Positions 15,598 through 23,894 of a stretch of 35,661 bases of DNA are shown piece after piece. The translations under genes were made by a program, and so were the position numbers. Source of the stretch: Pseudobacteriovorax antillogorgiicola (lineage in GTDB: Bacteria; Bdellovibrionota_B; Oligoflexia; Oligoflexales; RGVZ01). The notes below the pieces were generated by a model. That model saw only the letters and a program-made list of their open reading frames with translations, was not told the origin of the DNA and did not search any database. The stretch's first letter is position 1, and the number at the start of each line of letters is the position of its first letter. The stretch spans positions 1 through 35,661 of the forward strand of contig CAMDHM010000033.1 of assembly GCA_945898195.1 (NCBI GenBank), given 5' to 3'.

Positions 15598-17830
15598 CCC
15601 GAGTTCGAAAAAAAAAAATCTGATCTTTGTCCTTGTTGTGGCGTCTTTTTCGGGCGCAATTTGCCTTTTTGATTTCTGGAGTGTCTTCACCGGAGAAGAT
15701 GTTTTTTTTCACTGGGATTTTATCCGTTTTGAATTTGCCATGCGGGAATATTTTCTGCGGCTGCTCCGCTCAGGAAATTTTACGGCGCTGTATCCCCTAT
15801 CCAGCCTTGGACTCTCGCTTTTCGCAAACCCACACTACAAAATATTTTACCCGACGAACCTTTTCGTTATGTTATTTTCGGATATCCGTCTTGGACTTCA
15901 TTATGACCATTTGTTGCACTACTTGATCCTCGCCTCTGGTTGGTCTATGGCGATTCTTGCGGCAGGACTCAAACGCCCGGCGGCCTTTTTCATCCCAATC
16001 GCCATGTGCAGCAGCGGCATAATCTGGTCGGGCCATTACCGAGTTGAATTGGCTTCGATGGCATGGACTGGATGGCTGGCGTGGTCGTTATTGGGCATGG
16101 CTCGCCCGCCCAGCACCCTCCGTTGGGCGAGATTGCGTGCTGGTTCTCTTGCGGGTCTATTTGCTGGATGGATATTCCTTGGCGGCAACCCTGAATTACT
16201 GCTGCCTGCCTTGATCGCTGCCTCCGTCCTGATCTTGTTCCAGGAACAAAACGAAGTCCCGCCCAAGATTTCAACCCCTTCCAAAAAATCGCAAACCGGG
16301 CTAAAAACGCGTTTAAACCCCATGTACCTGCGGGCCATGAAAGCCTTGCCAGCCTCTCTGCTGGTTTTCGCTTTGGTCATCGCCCCGATCGTCTGGACGG
16401 CGATTGATGTGGTTCCGTTTACCGTTCGGGCTTACGGATTCAATTTACGCAGCATCTTCCAAATGCCGCAATCAACCGCATCACTTCTCGAATTTCTCAC
16501 ATCCATACCAAGAGTTATTTTTGAGAGCCCTGACCTTTATCTTACCGCTAAGCACGACATAGACCGGATCTGGTATATCGACTCGCGAATTGGATGGATC
16601 CCCCTAATTTCTGCCTGCTGGGGAATTTACCTTCAACGACACCGATTTTCTTGGATCCATGCCATTGTCATCATCGCCTTTCTAGTTTTGGCCCTGGGTC
16701 CAAACATCCCCCAAACGGAGGGCCTGTGGGTCCACGTACCGGCGATGCGTCGTTTCCGCTTCACTGGAAAATTCTTTCGATTTGCTTATTTGATCATGAT
16801 TCCTTTCATGGCAATTGGGTTTTCCAGCTTGATCAAAAGAACATCAACCAGACCTCACATGATAAAATCCGTTGCTGCCGCGACTCTAATCACGATTATG
16901 CAACTGCATATCATGCGGCCGATGGATGATTTGGCATCCACCAAAACAGTTTTTTCCCCCGGAACCTTCACTGATTTAGTGGATTCGGCTAAAAATAATC
17001 CAACCAATCCACCCCGCGTTCTAGTTTGTCCTGTTGACGAAAACACGGCTCCTGGCGTTGCTACACCATGGTTTGACCTGAAGCACCGGGGAGTCCCCAT
17101 GGCCAAAGCCATGGATGCGGCTGAAATGCCAATGATCCGAGCATTAAATTGCAGCTGGGTGAAACACGATTCAATTTTGGCTGCTTTTGGTATTTCACAC
17201 CTGATCGTTCCAACCGCAGAAGGTGGCCGTACCCTCGTCGCACTAAATGGATCGAATCCAGCGACCGGTCACCTAATCGCCAAGGCCTTAATTGAGCCAG
17301 CTCCCCCAATACGCGAGGTTGGTCCATTCGAGAATTACCATCTGTCGTGGAGTAAAGGGATTGAGGCAATTCAAAGCGGTACGGTGTTGGTCGATTCAGG
17401 CCATGTCCTTGGAGCAAACGGCCGTCCAATTGTCACGAATCTTGATCACGTAAAAAACCTCGTTGGCTCAGCACAATGCCAGCCGCCTGATTGTCGCGCG
17501 ACGTTCCAGCCGATCCCTCTGACTCTAAACCTAACGAACGACCGGATCCAAAAAGAAGTCAACACAACTCAAGACAGCATCCTGATCGTCCCATGGTCGG
17601 TACTGGCCGGCTGGCATGCCATGGTTGACGGCCACCCGAGCGAAATTTTGCGGCTCAATGCTGCCGTCATGGGAATTCCACTACCTCCTGGGCTCCATCA
17701 CATCGAACTTCACTTTATGCCGGATGGACTTGTTCCGCTTCTCTGGATTTCAATCGCCTGTCAAATTGCACTTGTCCTATATGTTTTGTCCCATGCTAGG
17801 ATATTTTTTGCCGGGCCAGTGCTAGAATAA
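15590..17830 (+). CDS. YfhO-like polytopic membrane protein (putative GT-C glycosyltransferase)
   Basis: 746 residues. About the first 430 are mostly membrane-spanning; the rest is a large, probably periplasmic domain, with one last span (PLLWISIACQIALVLYVLSH). FTGEDVFFHWDF and NPHYKIFYPTNLFVMLF resemble the blocks of the YfhO family, linked in other bacteria to glycosylation of wall or membrane polymers. The acidic ED/HWD in the first outer loop is where GT-C enzymes keep their catalytic acid. It begins 8 bp before the stop of the acyltransferase. An 11-A tract spans codons 7-10 (15608-15618; separate entry). Specific activity unknown. Confidence 0.75.
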   Translation: MLDPSSKKKNLIFVLVVASFSGAICLFDFWSVFTGEDVFFHWDFIRFEFAMREYFLRLLRSGNFTALYPLSSLGLSLFANPHYKIFYPTNLFVMLFSDIRLGLHYDHLLHYLILASGWSMAILAAGLKRPAAFFIPIAMCSSGIIWSGHYRVELASMAWTGWLAWSLLGMARPPSTLRWARLRAGSLAGLFAGWIFLGGNPELLLPALIAASVLILFQEQNEVPPKISTPSKKSQTGLKTRLNPMYLRAMKALPASLLVFALVIAPIVWTAIDVVPFTVRAYGFNLRSIFQMPQSTASLLEFLTSIPRVIFESPDLYLTAKHDIDRIWYIDSRIGWIPLISACWGIYLQRHRFSWIHAIVIIAFLVLALGPNIPQTEGLWVHVPAMRRFRFTGKFFRFAYLIMIPFMAIGFSSLIKRTSTRPHMIKSVAAATLITIMQLHIMRPMDDLASTKTVFSPGTFTDLVDSAKNNPTNPPRVLVCPVDENTAPGVATPWFDLKHRGVPMAKAMDAAEMPMIRALNCSWVKHDSILAAFGISHLIVPTAEGGRTLVALNGSNPATGHLIAKALIEPAPPIREVGPFENYHLSWSKGIEAIQSGTVLVDSGHVLGANGRPIVTNLDHVKNLVGSAQCQPPDCRATFQPIPLTLNLTNDRIQKEVNTTQDSILIVPWSVLAGWHAMVDGHPSEILRLNAAVMGIPLPPGLHHIELHFMPDGLVPLLWISIACQIALVLYVLSHARIFFAGPVLE
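15608..15618 (+). repeat. A11 homopolymer inside the 5' end of the YfhO-like gene
   Basis: Eleven consecutive A residues encode Lys-Lys-Lys and part of Asn at codons 7-10 of the gene starting at 15590. A slip of one base would frameshift the gene almost at its start. The current length is in frame. Confidence 0.9.
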
Positions 17831-17834
17831 CTCA

Positions 17835-18608
17835 ATGCGTTCAAATACTATTCTAAATTATCACCCACTCGAATCACTCCGCGTGCAGCGGCCGGTTCAT
17901 CGTATTGACTACCTTTGCAGCCTCGTCAAGGGACTACGCGTGCTTGACCTTGGCGCGTACGATGACACTGAAGTCAATAAACTCCAGCACAAGTCCTGGA
18001 AGTGGCTACACCGTGAAATAGCTGCCTCAGCAGCTGCAGTGCTTGGGGTAGACGCGGCAAAACAAATTTCCGAATCCGGCGAAGTCATCACCGGGACCAA
18101 TAGTAAGATCATTTACGGCAACGTCGAAAATCTGACCGATATTATCAAGGCATTCCAACCGGATATTATCATTGCCGGCGAACTTATCGAACACGTCGAA
18201 GCTCCCATGCCTTGGCTCCGTCATCTAGCCGCAGCCGCGCCCGGCAAGCGTCTCGTGATTACCACTCCGAACGCAACGTCCATCATCAATATCGCACTAG
18301 CAATGCTGGGCCGTGAAAATTGCCATGAGGACCATTTGGCAATTTTCTCATTCAAGACGCTATCCACTATTTCACGCAGGCTCCCCCTGAAAAGCGGGGT
18401 TATCCGGCCCTATTATTATGATGCTCAACTATTTCGCGGCCGATTTCACGGTTCCCTCGCCCCACTGATCAATCTCCTGGAATACGCGTTCCTGCGGCCA
18501 ACGCAGTTCATGTTTCCCCTCGCTGCTTTTGGACTGATCCTGGAAGGCACGTTGGAGACTGAACCAAAAAACGGCTCTCCGACACTTCCAACGGTCGCCG
18601 CCCAATGA
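17835..18608 (+). CDS. Class I SAM-dependent methyltransferase
   Basis: 257 residues with a methyltransferase core. VLDLGAYD (about 37-43) is motif I for S-adenosylmethionine binding, GVDAAKQI (about 71-78) fits motif II, and DIIIAGELIEHVEAPMPWL (about 110-128) fits the motif IV region of methyltransf_23-type enzymes. ITTPNATS follows as post-motif. HEDHLAIFS near residue 155-163 is often seen in sugar or polyprenyl-type methyltransferases and may form part of the active site. It starts 4 bp after the YfhO-like gene and overlaps the GT2 gene by 4 bp. Context suggests methylation of a sugar in the glycan, perhaps capping; the substrate is unknown. Confidence 0.85.
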   Translation: MRSNTILNYHPLESLRVQRPVHRIDYLCSLVKGLRVLDLGAYDDTEVNKLQHKSWKWLHREIAASAAAVLGVDAAKQISESGEVITGTNSKIIYGNVENLTDIIKAFQPDIIIAGELIEHVEAPMPWLRHLAAAAPGKRLVITTPNATSIINIALAMLGRENCHEDHLAIFSFKTLSTISRRLPLKSGVIRPYYYDAQLFRGRFHGSLAPLINLLEYAFLRPTQFMFPLAAFGLILEGTLETEPKNGSPTLPTVAAQ

Positions 18609-19585
18609 AAATTTCTGTCATCATCCCAACTTTCAATGGCGGCCGGTTTCTTGAGGAAGCACTGAATGGGCTTCTGGTACAAACATCCCCAATCTATGAA
18701 GCGATCCTTGTGGATGACGGCTCCACAGACAACACCCGGAAAATCATCGACAACTTCAAATCTAAACTTCCCATCAAGGCTTTCTACAAAGAAAAATCTG
18801 GCAACTGGGTCGCAACGACAAATGTCGGCCTCACCCATGCATCAGGCGATTATATTTCCATACTCCATCAAGATGACCTATGGCTCCCGAACAGGGTGGC
18901 CGTGCTAACCGAAATCCTTCGGACCCACCCTGAATCAAATGTGATCGTCCATCCTTCCTGGTTCATCGGCCCAAACGGAAAAACAGTTGGCAACTGGAAT
19001 CTCCCTTTCGGAAACAAACAGAGGCCCATCGCATCCGTGGAAATTCTTAACAAATTGATTATTCAAAATTTTATCTCAATGCCGGCACCGTTGATTTCGC
19101 GAAGGGCACTGGAAACCATTGGGGGTCTAGATGAGACACTCTGGTATACCGCCGACTGGAAACTTTGGCTGTCATTGGCACGCCTTGAAAAGTGGATCTA
19201 CCATCCACTTCCTCTCACTTGCTTTCGCATCCATCCGAATTCACAGACGATTTCAGGAGGACAGAGCGTCCAATCTTACGCCGACCAATTGCACAACGTC
19301 CAAGATCCCCTGTTAGACGGCTTTTTCGGCAAAAAGACCCGTACGCTTGCCCGCTTCAATACCGAGGTAAACTTGGCATTGATCCACATATTATTTTCAC
19401 AGCCGTATCAGTGGTTCAGCCTTGTCTTGAAATTTATCGCCTTAGGTCCATACGGCTGGCATCAATTTTTTTCCATTTCACGGATTCACGAAAGGCTCAC
19501 GGCCAGGTTACGCCTTGGAAAAAACCTCATCCGAACACGCCACTCCGTGATAGAATCCAGTGATCCATTTTCGAGGGACCGATGA
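18605..19585 (+). CDS. Family 2 glycosyltransferase
   Basis: 326 residues, GT-A fold. MKISVIIPTFNGGRFLEEAL opens the nucleotide-binding domain; ILVDDGSTDNT (Asp37/Asp38) binds the nucleotide-sugar, and LHQDDLW (Asp90/Asp91) is the metal-binding DXD equivalent. The C-terminal part holds TADWKLWLSLA, matching the usual 'ED..l.lrl' acceptor-side block with Asp in place of the ED pair. No membrane spans are evident, so it works on a membrane-bound acceptor from the cytosol. ATGA overlaps join it to the methyltransferase before and the oxidoreductase after. Donor sugar not predictable. Confidence 0.92.
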   Translation: MKISVIIPTFNGGRFLEEALNGLLVQTSPIYEAILVDDGSTDNTRKIIDNFKSKLPIKAFYKEKSGNWVATTNVGLTHASGDYISILHQDDLWLPNRVAVLTEILRTHPESNVIVHPSWFIGPNGKTVGNWNLPFGNKQRPIASVEILNKLIIQNFISMPAPLISRRALETIGGLDETLWYTADWKLWLSLARLEKWIYHPLPLTCFRIHPNSQTISGGQSVQSYADQLHNVQDPLLDGFFGKKTRTLARFNTEVNLALIHILFSQPYQWFSLVLKFIALGPYGWHQFFSISRIHERLTARLRLGKNLIRTRHSVIESSDPFSRDR

Positions 19586-21087
19586 AGCAAGGCACTTCAG
19601 TTGTGATCATCGGCGGTGGGCCAGCGGGACTTTCAGCCGCACTGACGCTCGCAGAAGAAAAGGTCCCCGTATCCGTATTGGAAGCAGACCCCATCTATTT
19701 GGGGGGAATAGCACGTACGGTACGTCATGGGGAATATTTGACAGACATTGGGGGCCACCGTTTTTTCTCCAAGTCCCGCGAGATTGAGGATTTCTGGTCC
19801 CGGGTCCTGGGCGATGACCTTTTAGAAAGGCCAAGGTCCTCACGGATCTTGTTCCGCGGCAAGCTCTTTTCCTATCCGCTTCGGGCCATCGAGGTTTTAC
19901 GAAAGATAGGTTACGGCGAAAGCCTTCTGTGCATTGCATCCTATATCAAAAGTCATTTCCTCCCGGTAAAGCCAGCCAAAACATTTGAAGACTGGGTTGT
20001 GAATCGTTTCGGTAAACGTTTGTTTCAGCTTTTTTTCAAAACCTACACTGAAAAAGTCTGGGGCATTTCATGCGATCGAATTTCCGCGGATTGGGCGGCT
20101 CAGCGGATCAATTCGCTATCTTTGGGGGTCGCAATCCTGAACGCACTATCCCCTTGGCGCAACGGATCTAAAAAGGTGAAGACTCTTTTGGAATCATTTC
20201 GGTACCCACGAAAAGGCCCCGGAATGATGTGGGAAGTTTGTGCTGAAAAAATTGTTAAAGCTGGCGGTACTGTCGCCTTGGACTCGCCTGTCGACCAGTT
20301 GACTTGGGATTCACCGACATCGCAATGGACCGTTGAGGGCACAAATACTGATGGCGTCAAATTTAAGCATCGCGCAAGCCATGTGATCTCAACCATGCCT
20401 CTGAGTGCTTTGATTACGGCATTGCGACCACCGGCGTCAGAGTTGGCCCTGGCTGCCGCCCGTAGCCTCCGTTACCGCGACTTCATCACGATCTCCGTGA
20501 TCGTGGAAGATGGCGGGAAGGGAGCGGGCGATGGGATTTTCCAGGAAAACTGGCTATACATCCATGACCCCTCCGTGAAGGTTGGGCGCATTCAAAACTA
20601 TAAAAGCTGGTCCCCCGAAATGGTGCCTGCCCCCACTTCTGGGCAGTCCCCCCGAACTTTTCTTGGAGTCGAGTATTTTTGTTTCAAAGGCGATGGCCTG
20701 TGGCAAAGCTCGGACCAAGAATTGATTGCCTTGGCAAAAAAAGAGTTGCTGACGACCGGCATCCTGAAAAAGCCAGAACAGTTCATCGAGGGTTTCGTCA
20801 ATCGTCAGGAAAAAGCCTATCCTGTATATGACGAATGCTACCAGGATCACGTTCGCACCATCCGGGATGAAATTGCGAGCCGCTATCCCGGACTGCATGT
20901 TTCCGGACGCAACGGCATGCATAAGTACAACAACCAGGATCATGCAATGATGACGGGTATACTCGCTGCGAAAAATATTATTGCAGGAGAGAACCTCTGG
21001 GACGTCTGGCGGGTGAATCAAGATGCTGAATACCTTGAACACCGGAGTCAGACGGGGGGGTTGATCGACCCTCCGGTAAAGACGTGA
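19582..21087 (+). CDS. FAD-dependent oxidoreductase (amine-oxidase/UDP-Gal mutase-like fold)
   Basis: 501 residues. VVIIGGGPAGLSAALTLAEE (Gly11-Gly16) is the dinucleotide-binding fold with Glu at the end of the second strand (LEAD). GGIARTVRHGEYLTDIGGHRFF is a typical FAD-contact block of protoporphyrinogen oxidase/amine oxidase relatives. TYTEKVWGISCDRISADWAAQRI and the C-terminal GRNGMHKYNNQDHAMMTGILAA characterise a bacterial subgroup commonly found in polysaccharide clusters and often annotated as UDP-galactopyranose mutase-like. True Glf activity is not implied. In this operon it could modify a nucleotide or lipid-linked sugar. It overlaps both neighbours by 4 bp. Confidence 0.88.
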   Translation: MKQGTSVVIIGGGPAGLSAALTLAEEKVPVSVLEADPIYLGGIARTVRHGEYLTDIGGHRFFSKSREIEDFWSRVLGDDLLERPRSSRILFRGKLFSYPLRAIEVLRKIGYGESLLCIASYIKSHFLPVKPAKTFEDWVVNRFGKRLFQLFFKTYTEKVWGISCDRISADWAAQRINSLSLGVAILNALSPWRNGSKKVKTLLESFRYPRKGPGMMWEVCAEKIVKAGGTVALDSPVDQLTWDSPTSQWTVEGTNTDGVKFKHRASHVISTMPLSALITALRPPASELALAAARSLRYRDFITISVIVEDGGKGAGDGIFQENWLYIHDPSVKVGRIQNYKSWSPEMVPAPTSGQSPRTFLGVEYFCFKGDGLWQSSDQELIALAKKELLTTGILKKPEQFIEGFVNRQEKAYPVYDECYQDHVRTIRDEIASRYPGLHVSGRNGMHKYNNQDHAMMTGILAAKNIIAGENLWDVWRVNQDAEYLEHRSQTGGLIDPPVKT

Positions 21088-22844
21088 AACCAACTCAACG
21101 TATCACTTCAGCAGCGAAAATCGCCGGCATTTGGGCGGGCTACGCAGCTTTATTGGCTTGGCTGTCAAATTGGATTGCTCGGGGCGCCTTGCATTCCATC
21201 CAGACAATCTACCCAGACCTCGACACATTTACCAAAATCACTGAGGCTCCGGTTCCCAATTCAATGGCCTTCCAATACCTGATCATTGCTTTCGACAGGC
21301 CATTTGTTCCCTTGTATCTCGTTTGCGGGCTGTTGGCAGCCGTTGCTGCCGCCCTCATGCCCCCACCCCGCACGATCCTGATTCTGAATTTTATGTGGGC
21401 GCGCCAGAAAAAAATCATTGGTGCAGGGTTCATCTGCCTTGTCCTGGCCTGCTATTTTTCTTATCACTCCTACCCCCTTTGTATGGACGAGTTTTTACCC
21501 TCATTTCAATCGCAGCTTTTTGCTGCTGGCAAACTCTGGACAACTTGGCCAGATCCTCTGATCCATTTCAATCCACACGTGGGCTTGTTCTACACAGCGT
21601 CAGCAACATCAGGGACCCTGATTTCGTCCTATTGGCCGAGCTATGCAGTGCTCAAAACGCCGTTCGAGTTTTTCAATATCCCCGAAATTCTGAATCCTAT
21701 CCTTGCCATGTGCTTTATCGTCGTGATGAGCAAAATTGCCCAACATCCCTCGTTGAGATTTGGCAGCAAAAATGCGAGCCCTGCCAACGGGGCATGGGTA
21801 ACCATGATGAGCTTTGGATCCGCCTCATTTTTGATAACCAGCATTTCATTTTATTCGTATCCCGCCGTGATGCTTTCCAATGCCCTGGTGTTTTGGCTCG
21901 TTGTTCTGGGCACACGCAGCCAATTGTTCCTGGCCGGCTGCATTGGCGGTTTCGCTTTGGCCCTGGTCAACCCATTTCCGCACTTTCTTTACGCCATTCC
22001 CCTCGTGTTTTGGAGCATTCTCAGGGACCGAATTAAGTCCATGTACCTGATTGGTGGATATTTCCTGATTGGCATACCATTCGTTTTTATTTGGCCCGTC
22101 CTAACCTTTCAAATTTCCCATGATTTGCCAATGTCTGCCGCGTCCATGGCCACAACCTTCTTTCATGGCGCCTGGCTTCAGAACCTTTCTCATGCCGGCT
22201 GGGCTGGAGCCAAATCACCGCTGGTGAATTTCGCATGGCTACTTAAACACGAAATCTGGGCATTCCCGGGTTGCACCGTGCTCGCCCTTGCTGGCCTTTG
22301 GCGCCAACGTTTCAACCCAGTCGCCAAGGTTTGCCTCCTGCAAATTGCATTGGTCTCGATATTCTATTTTGCCTTCGTCCAGTTCAATCAAGGACATGGA
22401 TGGGGGGCTCGCTACTTTCTCTCCGTCTGGCCGGCAATGATCATCGGAATCCTCGCGCTCGTCCAATCCACCGGGCAGTCCTTTCCGCGAATCGGATCAT
22501 TTGTTTTTGCGTCTTGCAGCTTATCCCTGATTTTACTTTTACCCGTCAGGCTGTACCAAGTGGAAAAATTTGTGGGGAATTTCCTTGCAGCCGATCCATG
22601 CCGCACCATGCTGGTGGGGGAAGTGTGCCTAATCAATGTAAGGAGCGGTTACACCTTGGACTATGTCCGTAACGATCCATTTTTCAGGGATGGAAAATTG
22701 CGCCTAATAAGCAGGGGGCAAACCGCTAACGAACAAATTCTTCGAAAGTTCCTGAAGCAGCCCGTCATTCGCACGCAAACCCAAAATGGCACGGTTTGGG
22801 CTGACGCAGAACGTACAGGTCGATCAGATGGAACGCGCCAATAG
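21084..22844 (+). CDS. Polytopic membrane protein, putative GT-C glycosyltransferase
   Basis: 586 residues, start GTG 21084 overlapping the previous stop (GTGA). About eleven hydrophobic segments are visible. After a membrane span, YPLCMDEFLPSFQSQLFAAG places an Asp-Glu pair in an outer loop followed by an amphipathic helix, the layout of PMT/ArnT-type GT-C enzymes that use polyprenyl-phosphate sugars at the periplasmic face. RYFLSVWPAMIIG near residue 445-457 resembles the later membrane block of such proteins. The C-terminal 110 residues are periplasmic-like, with two Cys. Last gene of the operon; its 3' end overlaps the convergent epimerase gene by 21 bp. The GT-C call is by analogy; a polymerase-like role is an alternative. 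Confidence 0.7.
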   Translation: MKPTQRITSAAKIAGIWAGYAALLAWLSNWIARGALHSIQTIYPDLDTFTKITEAPVPNSMAFQYLIIAFDRPFVPLYLVCGLLAAVAAALMPPPRTILILNFMWARQKKIIGAGFICLVLACYFSYHSYPLCMDEFLPSFQSQLFAAGKLWTTWPDPLIHFNPHVGLFYTASATSGTLISSYWPSYAVLKTPFEFFNIPEILNPILAMCFIVVMSKIAQHPSLRFGSKNASPANGAWVTMMSFGSASFLITSISFYSYPAVMLSNALVFWLVVLGTRSQLFLAGCIGGFALALVNPFPHFLYAIPLVFWSILRDRIKSMYLIGGYFLIGIPFVFIWPVLTFQISHDLPMSAASMATTFFHGAWLQNLSHAGWAGAKSPLVNFAWLLKHEIWAFPGCTVLALAGLWRQRFNPVAKVCLLQIALVSIFYFAFVQFNQGHGWGARYFLSVWPAMIIGILALVQSTGQSFPRIGSFVFASCSLSLILLLPVRLYQVEKFVGNFLAADPCRTMLVGEVCLINVRSGYTLDYVRNDPFFRDGKLRLISRGQTANEQILRKFLKQPVIRTQTQNGTVWADAERTGRSDGTRQ

Positions 22845-23894
22845 ATTTCGCCAATCGGGGTCGGGATTGTATCCAAGAATTTCCTGAGATTTCTTGATTG
22901 AAAAATCCAGGTGCAAACCTAAAAATTTGAATCGCGCTTTATTAATCAGCGGTGGGTTTTTAGCGCCGATCATCCGCGCCATTTCATGCACGGCAACCGC
23001 AAGTGGCCATGCAACGGCAAGTGGAATTGACCTTTCTGGTAGGTCAACACCAAGCCTTGCTGCCACTACCCCGACGAAATCTCTCTTCGAGACCGGGACT
23101 CCGTCGGTCAGGTTGAATACGTGACCTGAAGATTTTTCACTCTCCAGGGCAAGAAAAACCGCCTGAGCAATATTTCCTGCATAGATTGAATTCATGGCCT
23201 GAGTACCAGGACCAAAAAATACAAATTTATTGTTTAGCAAAGCCTGCGAGAGTTTAGGAATAACTGTCCGGTCTCGCTCCCCGTAAATAAATCCAGGACG
23301 AAGTACGACCACCTGAGAAACCCGGTCTCGCGGTGGTAGCTCACTGCTCCGCAGCGCTTGAAGGGCATAGGGAAGCATCACCGTATTTTTGCCATAATGG
23401 GCTTCAAAAATACCAGCTGCCGAGTTTGCATAGGCCAAAAGCAAGATTTCAGCCTCCGTTTTAGATCGGGTATAGGCATCCAGGGAATTCATCGCAGGCA
23501 TGGTATCTTCGTTTGTGCCAAAGTGATCCCGCGGCTCGTAAACTCCCAGCGAACTAATTTGCACAAAGCGCTGCACACCGGATTTTGACGCAGCGTCCAA
23601 AAGCAACGCCAAAGCATCGACATTATCGCGTCGAAAGTGTTCCAGCTTACCCCAATCCCCGACCCGGGCTGCGCAATTGACGACAAAATCTGCGTCGCGG
23701 CAAAACTTTTCCAGTGCTGGCCGATCATGTAAATCGCCGACTACCATCTGGACGGCGAGCGAATCCAAAAACGAAGTGTTGCTGCCCGAGCGCACCAAGG
23801 CGACCACCTTGTGTCCGCGGCGTTGGGCTTCCGCAACAAGATGGCTGCCCACCAGTCCTGTTGCGCCAGTCACAGCGATCTTCAGGGGCTTCAT
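22824..23894 (-). CDS. NAD(P)-dependent epimerase/dehydratase or 3-beta-HSD-like reductase
   Basis: 356 residues, extended short-chain dehydrogenase. VTGATGLVGSHLV (8-20) is the GxxGxxG nucleotide site, GDLHD (53-57) binds the adenine side, and the catalytic triad is Ser114/Ser115 (QISSLGVYE), Tyr141 and Lys145 (YTRSK). RPGFIYGERD follows as the usual substrate-domain block. The C-terminal part has a hydrophobic IPLAVAWPLAVAVHEMARMIG, which looks like the 3-beta-hydroxysteroid dehydrogenase-like branch and suggests a lipid or membrane-bound substrate. It overlaps the upstream rRNA methyltransferase by 4 bp (ATGA) and converges on the glycan operon. Substrate unknown; participation in glycan synthesis is possible, but the strand differs. 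Confidence 0.88.
   Translation of the reverse strand: MKPLKIAVTGATGLVGSHLVAEAQRRGHKVVALVRSGSNTSFLDSLAVQMVVGDLHDRPALEKFCRDADFVVNCAARVGDWGKLEHFRRDNVDALALLLDAASKSGVQRFVQISSLGVYEPRDHFGTNEDTMPAMNSLDAYTRSKTEAEILLLAYANSAAGIFEAHYGKNTVMLPYALQALRSSELPPRDRVSQVVVLRPGFIYGERDRTVIPKLSQALLNNKFVFFGPGTQAMNSIYAGNIAQAVFLALESEKSSGHVFNLTDGVPVSKRDFVGVVAARLGVDLPERSIPLAVAWPLAVAVHEMARMIGAKNPPLINKARFKFLGLHLDFSIKKSQEILGYNPDPDWRNLLARSI

Noticed and set aside
20554-22036. Open frames of 179 codons (minus) and 237 codons (plus) within the oxidoreductase and GT-C-like genes
   Set aside because: Shadows of real genes; Cys-, Arg- and His-rich compositions without domains.
13235-22844. Complete O-antigen Wzx/Wzy cluster
   Set aside because: No flippase, chain-length regulator or initiating sugar-phosphate transferase is present; the large membrane proteins look YfhO-like and GT-C-like.
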